NCBI GenBank assembly: GCA_964389375.1
Contig: CAYMDP010000047.1
Location: forward strand, 1 to 22,358
Length of the DNA: 22,358 nt
Reading direction: 5' to 3'
Source of the DNA: CAYMDP01 sp964389375
GTDB taxonomy: Bacteria > Bdellovibrionota > Bdellovibrionia > Bdellovibrionales > UBA1609
The position numbers and the translations under genes were made by a program. Of the stretch, positions 15,611 through 22,358 are shown piece after piece; position 1 is the first letter of the stretch, and every line of letters begins with the position of its first letter. A model generated the notes under the pieces. The model made no database searches. It saw nothing but the letters and a program-made list of their open reading frames with translations, and was not told where the DNA came from.

Positions 15611-15832
15611 ATGCCCACGGCAAAAAAAAGAATCAATTTAACCGTAGAAGACGAAGTTTTTGAATCTTTAAACAAAATCGCTAAAAAAGAGAAGACCTCC
15701 GTTGCTGGAATTAGTCATCTGTTGTTAGAAAAGGCCCTGGAACTACAAGAAGACTTCTACTTTTCTCGAACGGGGGAAGAGCGAATAGGCAAAAAATTTA
15801 AGCGACTCTCACATGAGGATATCTGGGATTGA
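15611..15832 (+). CDS. Ribbon-helix-helix antitoxin (73 aa)
   Basis: Antitoxin of a type II pair. Residues ~6-46 fit a ribbon-helix-helix DNA-binding fold: strand KRINLTV, helix EDEVFESLNKIAKKEKT, then helix SVAGISHLLLEKALEL. The C-terminal ~25 residues, ending HEDIWD, would be the extended tail that wraps the toxin. The ribosome binding site is GAGGTG (15601-15606), 4 nt before ATG. The toxin gene follows after 3 bp, so the two are co-translated. It probably represses its own promoter through the palindrome at 15581-15595, with the toxin as co-repressor, as is common in this class. The exact antitoxin family cannot be named from sequence alone. Confidence 0.85.
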   Translation: MPTAKKRINLTVEDEVFESLNKIAKKEKTSVAGISHLLLEKALELQEDFYFSRTGEERIGKKFKRLSHEDIWD

Positions 15833-15835
15833 GCC

Positions 15836-16093
15836 GTGTACAAAATTGAATATGTCGAATCCGTAAAAGAAGATTTATTGTCTATCTCGAAAACCGATAA
15901 AATTCAGATACGAAAATCCATTGAAAAAAAACTTGCAACAAACCCAATAGAATTTGGCAAACCCCTTCAGTACAGCCTAAAGGGACTCCGGCGACTTAGA
16001 GTGGGTAATTACCGGGTTATTTTTGAAATTGAAGACGAGGTTAAGACGGTTTTAATTATTAAAATTGGTCACCGCCGAGAGGTCTATGAATAA
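15836..16093 (+). CDS. RelE/ParE-superfamily toxin (85 aa)
   Basis: GTG start, 3 bp after the antitoxin stop. Length and motifs fit the RelE/ParE toxin fold: N-terminal YKIEYVESVKEDL, then GLRRLRVGNYRVIFEI (50-65) and a C-terminal IGHRREVYE (77-85), the signature of the RelE/mRNA-interferase type set. The basic residues in RLRVG, YRVIF and GHRR are those usually implicated in RNA contact or cleavage in RelE-like members, so ribosome-dependent mRNA cleavage is more likely than gyrase poisoning. Held in check by the upstream antitoxin. The gene ends 18 bp before the convergent mscS gene. Confidence 0.88.
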   Translation: MYKIEYVESVKEDLLSISKTDKIQIRKSIEKKLATNPIEFGKPLQYSLKGLRRLRVGNYRVIFEIEDEVKTVLIIKIGHRREVYE

Positions 16094-16111
16094 AATTTGT
16101 CGGCCGGGCAC

Positions 16112-16963
16112 TCACTCTGTTTTGGCTGGGAGCTGGGGCATCTTTGAGAGGTATTTTTTGATGATGGCTTGCTCGATCGTTCCGGTGCGGTTGGGTTGAG
16201 CGACGACTCGGACCATTAAATGAAGCTCGTCGGCTTCTGCGAATTTAATCGAGACTCTTGGCTCTGGATTTGGTGGCTCGATCCCTTCCATTTGTCCCAT
16301 CTGCGAGAAAAAGACTTTGGCTTCTTTCATATAAGGGGCGCAAACCTCGTTCGAGCTTTCGACTAAGATCTGTTCTGCTTTTTTCCAGTCGTCATAAGCC
16401 ATCAAGGGAATTTTGAAAACATGAAGGACATATTTCGACTTTGAGGTCTCGTTAAAAATTGCATGGGATAAAAACAAACTATTCGGAAGAACGATTTGCC
16501 TTCCCGTGTACTGGTGCATGTCTTTTCCAGGACCGATCTCCAAGATTGTCGTAGAGACAAAATCATGGTCGATCACATCTCCTCTGCAATCATTCACTTC
16601 GATACGGTCCCCGATCTCGAAAGATCTTGCCGAGGCCTTATAAAGTCCTCCCATTAAACAAAGAATCATTTCTTTTAAAGAGATCGCCAGAGCGGCTGCA
16701 ATCGCAACAATGGATAAGGCAAAAGATCTAAGCTGCGTAGCCCAAATAATCAAAATGCCCAGAGCAAATAAAGCGAAGGTCAGATTTTTAACCTGAACAA
16801 TCCAGCGACGCTTTAAGTCCGCGTTGGTGGTCTTCCAATTGCGAATTCCCCTCACCGACAACTGCCGGATCAGTAAAAATGCGGCCAGAAGAATTACTGT
16901 TCCAATGATTCGTTCAAAAAATTGAGCATCTTGGGGAAGTGAAGTCGGTAAGTTGATATTCAT
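16112..16963 (-). CDS. MscS-family small-conductance mechanosensitive channel (283 aa)
   Basis: Inner-membrane channel that releases solutes on osmotic down-shock. Length is close to E. coli MscS (286 aa). Three membrane segments are visible: ~18-34, ~60-78 and ~81-107, the last Ala/Gly/Ile-rich as in the pore-lining TM3. The beta domain follows with the family signature FEIGDRIEVNDCRGDVIDHD (115-134) and GRQIVLPNSLF (154-164), then the C-terminal alpha/beta vestibule. The ATG overlaps the stop of the upstream 155-aa gene in an ATGA, so translation is coupled. It is the last gene of the minus-strand run that starts with the met genes. TM3 Gly content is lower than in E. coli MscS, so gating may differ. 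Confidence 0.9.
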   Translation of the reverse strand: MNINLPTSLPQDAQFFERIIGTVILLAAFLLIRQLSVRGIRNWKTTNADLKRRWIVQVKNLTFALFALGILIIWATQLRSFALSIVAIAAALAISLKEMILCLMGGLYKASARSFEIGDRIEVNDCRGDVIDHDFVSTTILEIGPGKDMHQYTGRQIVLPNSLFLSHAIFNETSKSKYVLHVFKIPLMAYDDWKKAEQILVESSNEVCAPYMKEAKVFFSQMGQMEGIEPPNPEPRVSIKFAEADELHLMVRVVAQPNRTGTIEQAIIKKYLSKMPQLPAKTE

Positions 16964-17427
16964 TTGGATTTTGCTCTTTCCATTCCATGCTCACTCAAGG
17001 CCGAGCTGACCAAGTGACTGAGTGAGGTCGCACCGGATTTTCCCTCAGGAGAGACTGCACAACAGTGAACGTAAGAAAAAATCTCAGAGACCGGAGTCGT
17101 CTGCTGACTATTGCTTAGCCAATTTTGAAATATCGATAAGGTTTCGAGCCAATCACTTAAAGAAAAACCCGACTCATCCATCAGTTCAGCCACTTTATCA
17201 AAACCCCGCTCAGATGGATTTTCGAGATCAAAACGATCCACAAGGCTTGCAAAATTCTTTATGACTTCGGGGGAATAAGCCGCAAGCACCAGCTTTCGAA
17301 TCTCACCGTCAGTCAACTCAGAGAAGACTCTCTCGAGCGAGGGATCCTGAAAACACTTTTTCCATTCCGACAATTCCACTTTTGTGGTTTGGCTTCTTTC
17401 TTCTGCAAGTTGGTCTAGATCAATCAC
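16960..17427 (-). CDS. Hypothetical protein coupled to mscS (155 aa)
   Basis: Not recognised. GTG start with AAAGGGA a few bases upstream (minus strand). The protein is acidic in its first 90 residues and looks helical throughout, with no signal peptide and no membrane segment, so it should be cytoplasmic. Notable residues are Cys25 and a Cys pair at 122-123, and a Ser-rich C-terminus ending in basic ERAKSK. The stop overlaps the mscS start by ATGA, suggesting a fixed ratio or a functional link with the channel. It lies 48 bp after metH with no terminator, so it may also be read through from the methionine genes. Confidence 0.65.
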   Translation of the reverse strand: MIDLDQLAEERSQTTKVELSEWKKCFQDPSLERVFSELTDGEIRKLVLAAYSPEVIKNFASLVDRFDLENPSERGFDKVAELMDESGFSLSDWLETLSIFQNWLSNSQQTTPVSEIFSYVHCCAVSPEGKSGATSLSHLVSSALSEHGMERAKSK

Positions 17428-17475
17428 AAAAAATCCCTTTTATAAGCACAAAGCTGTCCTTCATGGACACAATGA

Positions 17476-20400
17476 TTAGCAACTTAAAATCGATGAACTT
17501 TGGTAAGACAAATTGGGCGCCAATCTTTGCTCCGCTTCTTCGATTTTAATCCCAAAGCGTTTTCGATAGGCTTCAACTTGATCTTTTCCAACGGGCCCCA
17601 CCATAAAATACTTCGCCTCTGGGTGAGCAAAGTAAAGTCCAGAAACTGAAGAAGCTGGGCTCATGGCAAAAGAATCGGTCAGCTCCATTCCAATTTTTTC
17701 TTTAACCCCCAGCAAAGTCCAAATCTGAGCCTTTTGACTGTGATCTGGACAAGCGGGATAGCCAGGTGCCGGACGAATTCCTCGATACTGCTCTTTAATC
17801 AGCTCATCCGTCGAAAAGCGCTCGTCCTGACCATAACGCCAAATCTGACGCACCCGCTTATGAAGCATCTCGGCTAGGGCTTCGGCTAACCTATCCCCAA
17901 TCGCTTTGGTCAAGATCGAAGAGTAATCGTCGCCAGCATCTTGAAATGCCTTCGCTCTTTCTTCGACTTCAAAACCTGTCGTCAGCGCAAAGGCTCCGAT
18001 AAAATCGATGCGGCCTTCGCTGCGAGGGCAAATAAAATCCGATAAACAGTAATGAGGAGATTCTTTAAGTTTTACTTTCTGCTGTCTTAAAAAAGTCAGC
18101 TTATCCAAGATCACACGGCTTGTGTCTTTAGGAACATAGATCTCAACTTCTTCATCTACCGAGTTCGCCGGAAAAATCCCAAAAACTGCCTTTGGCTTAA
18201 ACCACTCTTCCTTTACAATCTTAGCTAAGAGCTTTTGTGCATCATCAAAAAGCTCCTTTGCTTGTTCGCCAAATCGCTTATCTTCAAAAATCTTTGGATA
18301 AACCCCTTTAAGCTCCCAGGTCCAAAAAAATGGAGACCAGTCAATATAAGGAACTAATTCTTCAACCAAAATCCCTTTTAATTCTTGAACACCGAGTTGA
18401 GTGGGTTGATCTATTCGCTCATCCTTCCAATTGGGACTAAACTTCTTTTTTCGCGCCTCTTCAAAAGACACCAGCTCTTGATCTTTGGCTTTGCCATATT
18501 CTTCGCGAAGCTTTTGCTGATTGACCTTAAGATCTTTAACAAACTGATCCTTCTGGGTTTCGCTTAACAAAGCAGAGCACACTCCCGTCACAAGAGAGGC
18601 ATCACTGACGTGGGCGACAACGCCTTTGTAATGAGGCGCAATCTTTAGGGCCGTATGGGCCTTACTGGTCGTGGCTCCTCCGATCAAAAGGGGAAGCTCA
18701 AAACCCAAACGATTTAACTCCTTTGCATTGTGAATCATCTCGTCAAGAGAAGGAGTAATCAGTCCACTAAGGCCCAAGAAGTCGGCTTTTTGTTTTTCAA
18801 CTTCGTCTAAAATCTTTTGGCAAGAAACCATCACGCCCATATCGACAACGCGGTAGCCGTTACAGGCTAAAACTACAGAGACAATGTTTTTACCGATATC
18901 GTGAACATCGCCCTTTACTGTTGCCAACACAACAGTCCCTTGGTTCGAAGAAGAACCCGCTTTTTCTTCTTCCATATAGGGCTCAAGATAGGCCACTGCC
19001 TTTTTCATCACTCGGGCACTTTTAACAACTTGAGGAAGAAACATTTTTCCTTCGCCGAACAATTTTCCGACGATCTTCATCCCTTCCATTAAGGGGCCTT
19101 CGATGACATTTAAAGGCCTGCCGTATTTTTGTCTAGCCTCTTCAGTGTCTTCGTCTACAAACTCAACAATCCCTTTAACAAGAGCATGACTTATGCGCTC
19201 TTCGACGCTGCCTTTTCTCCACTCGAGCTCGTCTTTTACTTTTTCGGTACTCTCACCCTTAACCGTGTCAGCGTATTCAACCAGGCGCTCGGTTGCGTCC
19301 GGTCTTCGGTTTAATAAGACATCTTCGACAAGTTCTTTTAATTCGGGCCGAATCTCTTCATAGACCTCAAGCATGCCGGCGTTGACGATGGCCATGTCAA
19401 GGCCTGCACGGATTGCGTGATATAAAAAAGCCGAGTGCATGGCTTCACGGACGACATTGTTTCCTCTAAAAGAGAAAGAAATATTACTGACCCCACCACT
19501 GGTTCTGGCCCCCGGGCAGACTTTTTTAATTTCTTTAACCGCTTCGATAAAAGCCACAGCGTAGTCGTTGTGCTCTTCCATTCCGGTAGCGACGGTTAAA
19601 ATATTGGGATCAAAAATAATATCTTCTGGTGTAAAATCTAATTCTTTGACCAAAAGGTCATAGGCGCGTTTACAGATACGAACTTTCTCATCTTTACTGG
19701 CGGCCTGACCTTTTTCATCAAAGGCCATCACCACCACTGCGGCTCCGTATCTTTGCGCAAGCCGGGCTTGTCTTAAGAATTCTGTCTCGCCCTCTTTAAG
19801 GCTGATCGAATTCACAATGGTTTTGCCCTGAACGCACTTAAGGCCCGCTTCAATCACCGACCACTTCGAGCTATCGATCATAATCGGAACACGGCAAATA
19901 TCGGGCTCAGAGCCTAAAAGATTTAAAAAATGCACCATGCATTTTTCGGAATCCAGCATGCCTTCGTCAAAGTTGACATCAATAATGTTTGCGCCACTTT
20001 CAACTTGTTGGCGCGCAACACTTAGGGCTTCGTCAAATTTGTCTTCTTTAATCAGTTTTGCAAATCTAGGCGATCCGGTGACATTGGTGCGCTCGCCGAT
20101 CATTAGAAAAACTTTTTCTGGTCCTTCGGCAGAAGTCAGAGGTTCTAAACCACTTAATCTTGTAGCAGAAGGAATTTTCGGAATCTGCCTTGGTGGCAAG
20201 GTCTTAAGGGTCTCAACAATCGCTTTAATATGAGGAGGTGTGGTCCCGCAACAACCACCCACGATGTTTACAAAGCCCGATTCAGCAAAATCCTTTAAAA
20301 AGCCCGCAGTACTTTCTGGAGTCTCATCGTAACCGGTTTCGGACAAAGGATTAGGTAAGCCTGCGTTGGGATAGCAGCTGGTGTAACAATCCGAAATTTT

Positions 20401-21204
20401 TGAAAGCTGCTCCATATAGGGCCGCATCTCTTCGGCACCCAAAGCGCAGTTAATGCCAACGCTTAAAGGTTTTGCGTGACTAACACTATGCCAAAAGGCT
20501 TCAAGAGTTTGCCCGGACAAGGTCCGGCCTGAAGCATCGGTAATGGTTACCGACAACATCACGGGAAGCCGAACACCGGTTTGATCAAAAAACTTTTCAA
20601 TAGCAAAAACCGCAGCTTTTAAATTCAGGGTATCAAAAGTTGTTTCGGGCAGAAGGATATCTACTCCACCTGCCACCAGCCCTTGAATCTGTTCGAAGTA
20701 GTTTTCTACTAGATCATCAAAGGTCACTGCTCTGAAGGCTGGGTTATTTACGTCTGGTGATAAGGAAGCCGTTCGGTTTGTGGGTCCCAAGGCTCCGGCC
20801 ACATAACAAATCGCCTTAGGATTGTCTTTTTTGTAAAGTGCAATGGCTTCCTTTGCGACTTCAACGGCAGCCTTGTTTAGCTCAAATGCAATGCTTTCAA
20901 GACCATATTCACCTTGGCCTAAACGTGTTGCACTAAAGGTGTTGGTCTCGATAATGTTGGCGCCAGCCTGAAGGTATTCAAGGTGAATATCGCGGATGAC
21001 ATCAGGGCGAGTCAGGCACAATAGATCGTTGTTTCCTTGAAGATCTTTATGGTGATCTTTAAATCGATTTCCGCGAAAATCTTTTTCAGAAAGTTTATAG
21101 CGCTGAACCATGGTTCCCATGGCTCCATCCATAAACAGGATCTGCTTTTTCAAAAGTTCTCTTAGCTCGATTAATGTTTTCGAATCTTGGATCTTTTGGC
21201 TCAA
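17476..21204 (-). CDS. metH: Cobalamin-dependent methionine synthase (1242 aa)
   Basis: Transfers the methyl group of 5-methyl-THF to homocysteine through cob(I)alamin, giving methionine and THF in the cytoplasm. All four modules are present at normal length (E. coli 1227 aa). Homocysteine domain ~20-330 has zinc ligands Cys253 (GINCAL) and Cys318/319 (GGCCGTTPPH). Pterin domain ~365-640 starts FLMIGERTNVTGS. The cobalamin cap and binding domains ~655-890 carry DVHDIG 766-771 with axial His768. The AdoMet reactivation domain ~930-1242 has RPAPGYPACPDH from Arg1144. The start is TTG at 21204, chosen because GGAGGT lies 7 nt upstream (21212-21217); only 1 nt separates it from the upstream metF-like gene, so the two are coupled. 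Confidence 0.97.
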   Translation of the reverse strand: MSQKIQDSKTLIELRELLKKQILFMDGAMGTMVQRYKLSEKDFRGNRFKDHHKDLQGNNDLLCLTRPDVIRDIHLEYLQAGANIIETNTFSATRLGQGEYGLESIAFELNKAAVEVAKEAIALYKKDNPKAICYVAGALGPTNRTASLSPDVNNPAFRAVTFDDLVENYFEQIQGLVAGGVDILLPETTFDTLNLKAAVFAIEKFFDQTGVRLPVMLSVTITDASGRTLSGQTLEAFWHSVSHAKPLSVGINCALGAEEMRPYMEQLSKISDCYTSCYPNAGLPNPLSETGYDETPESTAGFLKDFAESGFVNIVGGCCGTTPPHIKAIVETLKTLPPRQIPKIPSATRLSGLEPLTSAEGPEKVFLMIGERTNVTGSPRFAKLIKEDKFDEALSVARQQVESGANIIDVNFDEGMLDSEKCMVHFLNLLGSEPDICRVPIMIDSSKWSVIEAGLKCVQGKTIVNSISLKEGETEFLRQARLAQRYGAAVVVMAFDEKGQAASKDEKVRICKRAYDLLVKELDFTPEDIIFDPNILTVATGMEEHNDYAVAFIEAVKEIKKVCPGARTSGGVSNISFSFRGNNVVREAMHSAFLYHAIRAGLDMAIVNAGMLEVYEEIRPELKELVEDVLLNRRPDATERLVEYADTVKGESTEKVKDELEWRKGSVEERISHALVKGIVEFVDEDTEEARQKYGRPLNVIEGPLMEGMKIVGKLFGEGKMFLPQVVKSARVMKKAVAYLEPYMEEEKAGSSSNQGTVVLATVKGDVHDIGKNIVSVVLACNGYRVVDMGVMVSCQKILDEVEKQKADFLGLSGLITPSLDEMIHNAKELNRLGFELPLLIGGATTSKAHTALKIAPHYKGVVAHVSDASLVTGVCSALLSETQKDQFVKDLKVNQQKLREEYGKAKDQELVSFEEARKKKFSPNWKDERIDQPTQLGVQELKGILVEELVPYIDWSPFFWTWELKGVYPKIFEDKRFGEQAKELFDDAQKLLAKIVKEEWFKPKAVFGIFPANSVDEEVEIYVPKDTSRVILDKLTFLRQQKVKLKESPHYCLSDFICPRSEGRIDFIGAFALTTGFEVEERAKAFQDAGDDYSSILTKAIGDRLAEALAEMLHKRVRQIWRYGQDERFSTDELIKEQYRGIRPAPGYPACPDHSQKAQIWTLLGVKEKIGMELTDSFAMSPASSVSGLYFAHPEAKYFMVGPVGKDQVEAYRKRFGIKIEEAEQRLAPNLSYQSSSILSC

Positions 21205-21205
21205 C

Positions 21206-22358
21206 TTATTGACCTCCGACGGCGTGAATCACATTTAATGCCACCTTGACGCGGTTAAAGGGCGCACTGACTTGAAAGCCAGACACCAAACTTTTTGCTT
21301 CAAGCATTGTCTTGATCGCAATCTCGCAGCCTCGTTTTAGGCTTTCATCTTTGTCCTCACCGGTTTTTTCCATCTCACGGATGACCCAGTCTGGAACTTC
21401 CACACCCGGCACTTCGTTTTTAAGAAACTCTGCATTTCTAAGGCTGACCAAGGGCCAAATTCCCATAATGATCGGAATCTTAACATCGCCCATGCGGTCT
21501 AAAAACTTTTGATAGGCCTCAAGATCATATATGGGCTGAGTGATCGCATATTCTGCGCCCGCCTCGATTTTATATTTAAAGCGCTCAATTTCTAAATCCT
21601 GATTGGCTGCGGTCGGGTTTAAGGCCACACCAATTACAAAAGATGTGGGTTTACCGAAACTACTTCCCCCAAGATCAAGCCCTTGATTCATTCGACTTAC
21701 AATATGAGTCAGTCCAATTGCATCCACGTCATAGACACCGCTTGCCCCTGGACAATTTCCAAGCTTCGGGGGATCTCCGGTGACAAGAAGTAGATTTCGC
21801 ACGCCGTTTACGTGTCCACCCAAAAGATCGGCCTGAAGGCCCAAAAGATTTCGGTCTCTGGAAGTAAAATGCGGAATGGGCTCAAGACCAAATTGATTTT
21901 TAACGTAAGTCGCAAGCTGCATAGAACTCATGCGGGCCATCGCTCTTGCGCCGTCTGGGATATTGACGAATTCAATCCCTCCCGTCTGAAGCTCCCAGCA
22001 CAAAGAATAAAACTTAGAATGATCCACTCCCTTTGGGGGATTGATTTCGACAGTAAAAACTTTTTTATGACTTTTTAGGCGCTCGCTCAGTTTGGAGCGT
22101 CTTTCGAAAGGAGTCGTCGTTTGAGCTTGATCGACCGGAGCGGAAATGACCGTTGAAAGCGCCGCCTGAATACTGGCCGTTGAAGCGGATCCCTGAACCA
22201 TTTTTAAAGCATTTGATATTGCACGAATATGCTGGTCACCGACTCCGCTGTAGCCACCAACAATATTGACACCTTTTTGCACGAAGCGTTTAGCGTACTT
22301 TCCAAGATAATCCGGGTTACACAAATAGATGTACTGACCATTGACGTACTTAGGAAGT
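21206..22358 (-). CDS. Bifunctional homocysteine S-methyltransferase-like/methylenetetrahydrofolate reductase, 5' end outside window
   Basis: The coding frame stays open to the window edge at 22358, so the N-terminal part is missing; the TTG at 22324 is internal. The first ~45 visible residues are the end of a homocysteine S-methyltransferase domain (LPKYVNGQ, NPDYLGKYAKRF, VNIVGG). A linker of ~55 residues follows, then a full MTHFR domain of ~275 residues: VFTVEINPPKG, TSRDRN, LLLVTGDPP, ITQPIYD, IPIIMGIWP. MTHFR reduces 5,10-methylene-THF to 5-methyl-THF with FAD and NAD(P)H, feeding MetH, encoded 1 nt downstream. The methyltransferase zinc motif, normally GGCCGT, reads GGYSGV, so both vicinal Cys ligands are absent and that half is probably inactive. 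Fused proteins of this type are known in other bacteria (YitJ-like). Confidence 0.9.
   Translation of the reverse strand, partial: LPKYVNGQYIYLCNPDYLGKYAKRFVQKGVNIVGGYSGVGDQHIRAISNALKMVQGSASTASIQAALSTVISAPVDQAQTTTPFERRSKLSERLKSHKKVFTVEINPPKGVDHSKFYSLCWELQTGGIEFVNIPDGARAMARMSSMQLATYVKNQFGLEPIPHFTSRDRNLLGLQADLLGGHVNGVRNLLLVTGDPPKLGNCPGASGVYDVDAIGLTHIVSRMNQGLDLGGSSFGKPTSFVIGVALNPTAANQDLEIERFKYKIEAGAEYAITQPIYDLEAYQKFLDRMGDVKIPIIMGIWPLVSLRNAEFLKNEVPGVEVPDWVIREMEKTGEDKDESLKRGCEIAIKTMLEAKSLVSGFQVSAPFNRVKVALNVIHAVGGQ
21212..21217 (-). promoter_or_regulatory. Ribosome binding site fixing the TTG start of metH
   Basis: GGAGGT on the minus strand, 7 nt before TTG at 21204, inside the 3' end of the metF-like gene. 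It supports the rare start codon. Confidence 0.8.

Noticed and set aside
17428..17475. Terminator after metH
   Set aside because: A short TGTCC/GGACA hairpin exists on the minus strand but no T-run follows it.

Overview
The window fits a Gram-negative bacterium, probably a member of the Bdellovibrionota (Bdellovibrio-like). That is an inference from general character: moderately A+T-rich DNA, a pair of radical SAM proteins with an N-terminal twitch domain, many signal peptides on proteins with no familiar annotation, frequent GTG/TTG starts, a Pro-rich OmpA-like lipoprotein, and a full-length MetH next to a fused homocysteine methyltransferase/MTHFR. No rRNA, tRNA, IS element, phage gene or CRISPR array is visible.

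Layout. (1) 26-2732, plus strand: two overlapping radical SAM genes. (2) 2745-5897, minus strand, convergent with them: a 1050-aa exported protein that joins a circularly permuted ATP-grasp ligase to a zincin-like (HExxH) C-terminal part. (3) 5898-6144: a divergent control region. (4) 6145-13932, plus strand: a four-gene run. It starts with a 1329-aa protein that has a signal sequence, three AAA+ modules and an FtsH-type (M41) metallopeptidase domain. Three tandem paralogues of about 415 aa follow. Each has a signal peptide and a motif pattern that resembles the glutamine-synthetase/glutamate-cysteine-ligase (amidoligase) fold. (5) 13933-14410: a gene-free, structure-rich spacer. (6) 14411-15400: a lipoprotein with a Pro-rich linker and a degenerate OmpA-like domain, followed by a clear terminator. 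(7) 15565-16093: a RHH/RelE-type toxin-antitoxin pair whose promoter overlaps a perfect palindrome. (8) 16112-22358, minus strand: metF-like bifunctional gene (cut by the window edge), metH, a small unknown gene and an MscS channel.

The most unusual part is 2745-13932. Every protein there carries an export signal, yet the folds are ATP-dependent: a peptide-bond-forming ATP-grasp, GS-like ligases, and an AAA+ protease. Ligases combined with an AAA+ protease recall tagging-and-degradation systems such as Pup/PafA-proteasome, and the COG2308 ATP-grasp gene neighbourhoods proposed to make peptide tags. Here the whole set appears to act outside the cytoplasm, where free ATP is not expected. In an intraperiplasmic predator, prey ATP could in principle be available. 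The fold assignments rest on visible motifs; the joint function is inference.

The methionine block is conventional: the MTHFR domain makes 5-methyl-THF and MetH uses it to methylate homocysteine. One oddity is that the zinc-binding Cys-Cys of the methyltransferase half of the MetF-like protein is replaced by Tyr-Ser, so that half is probably inactive and the reaction depends on MetH.
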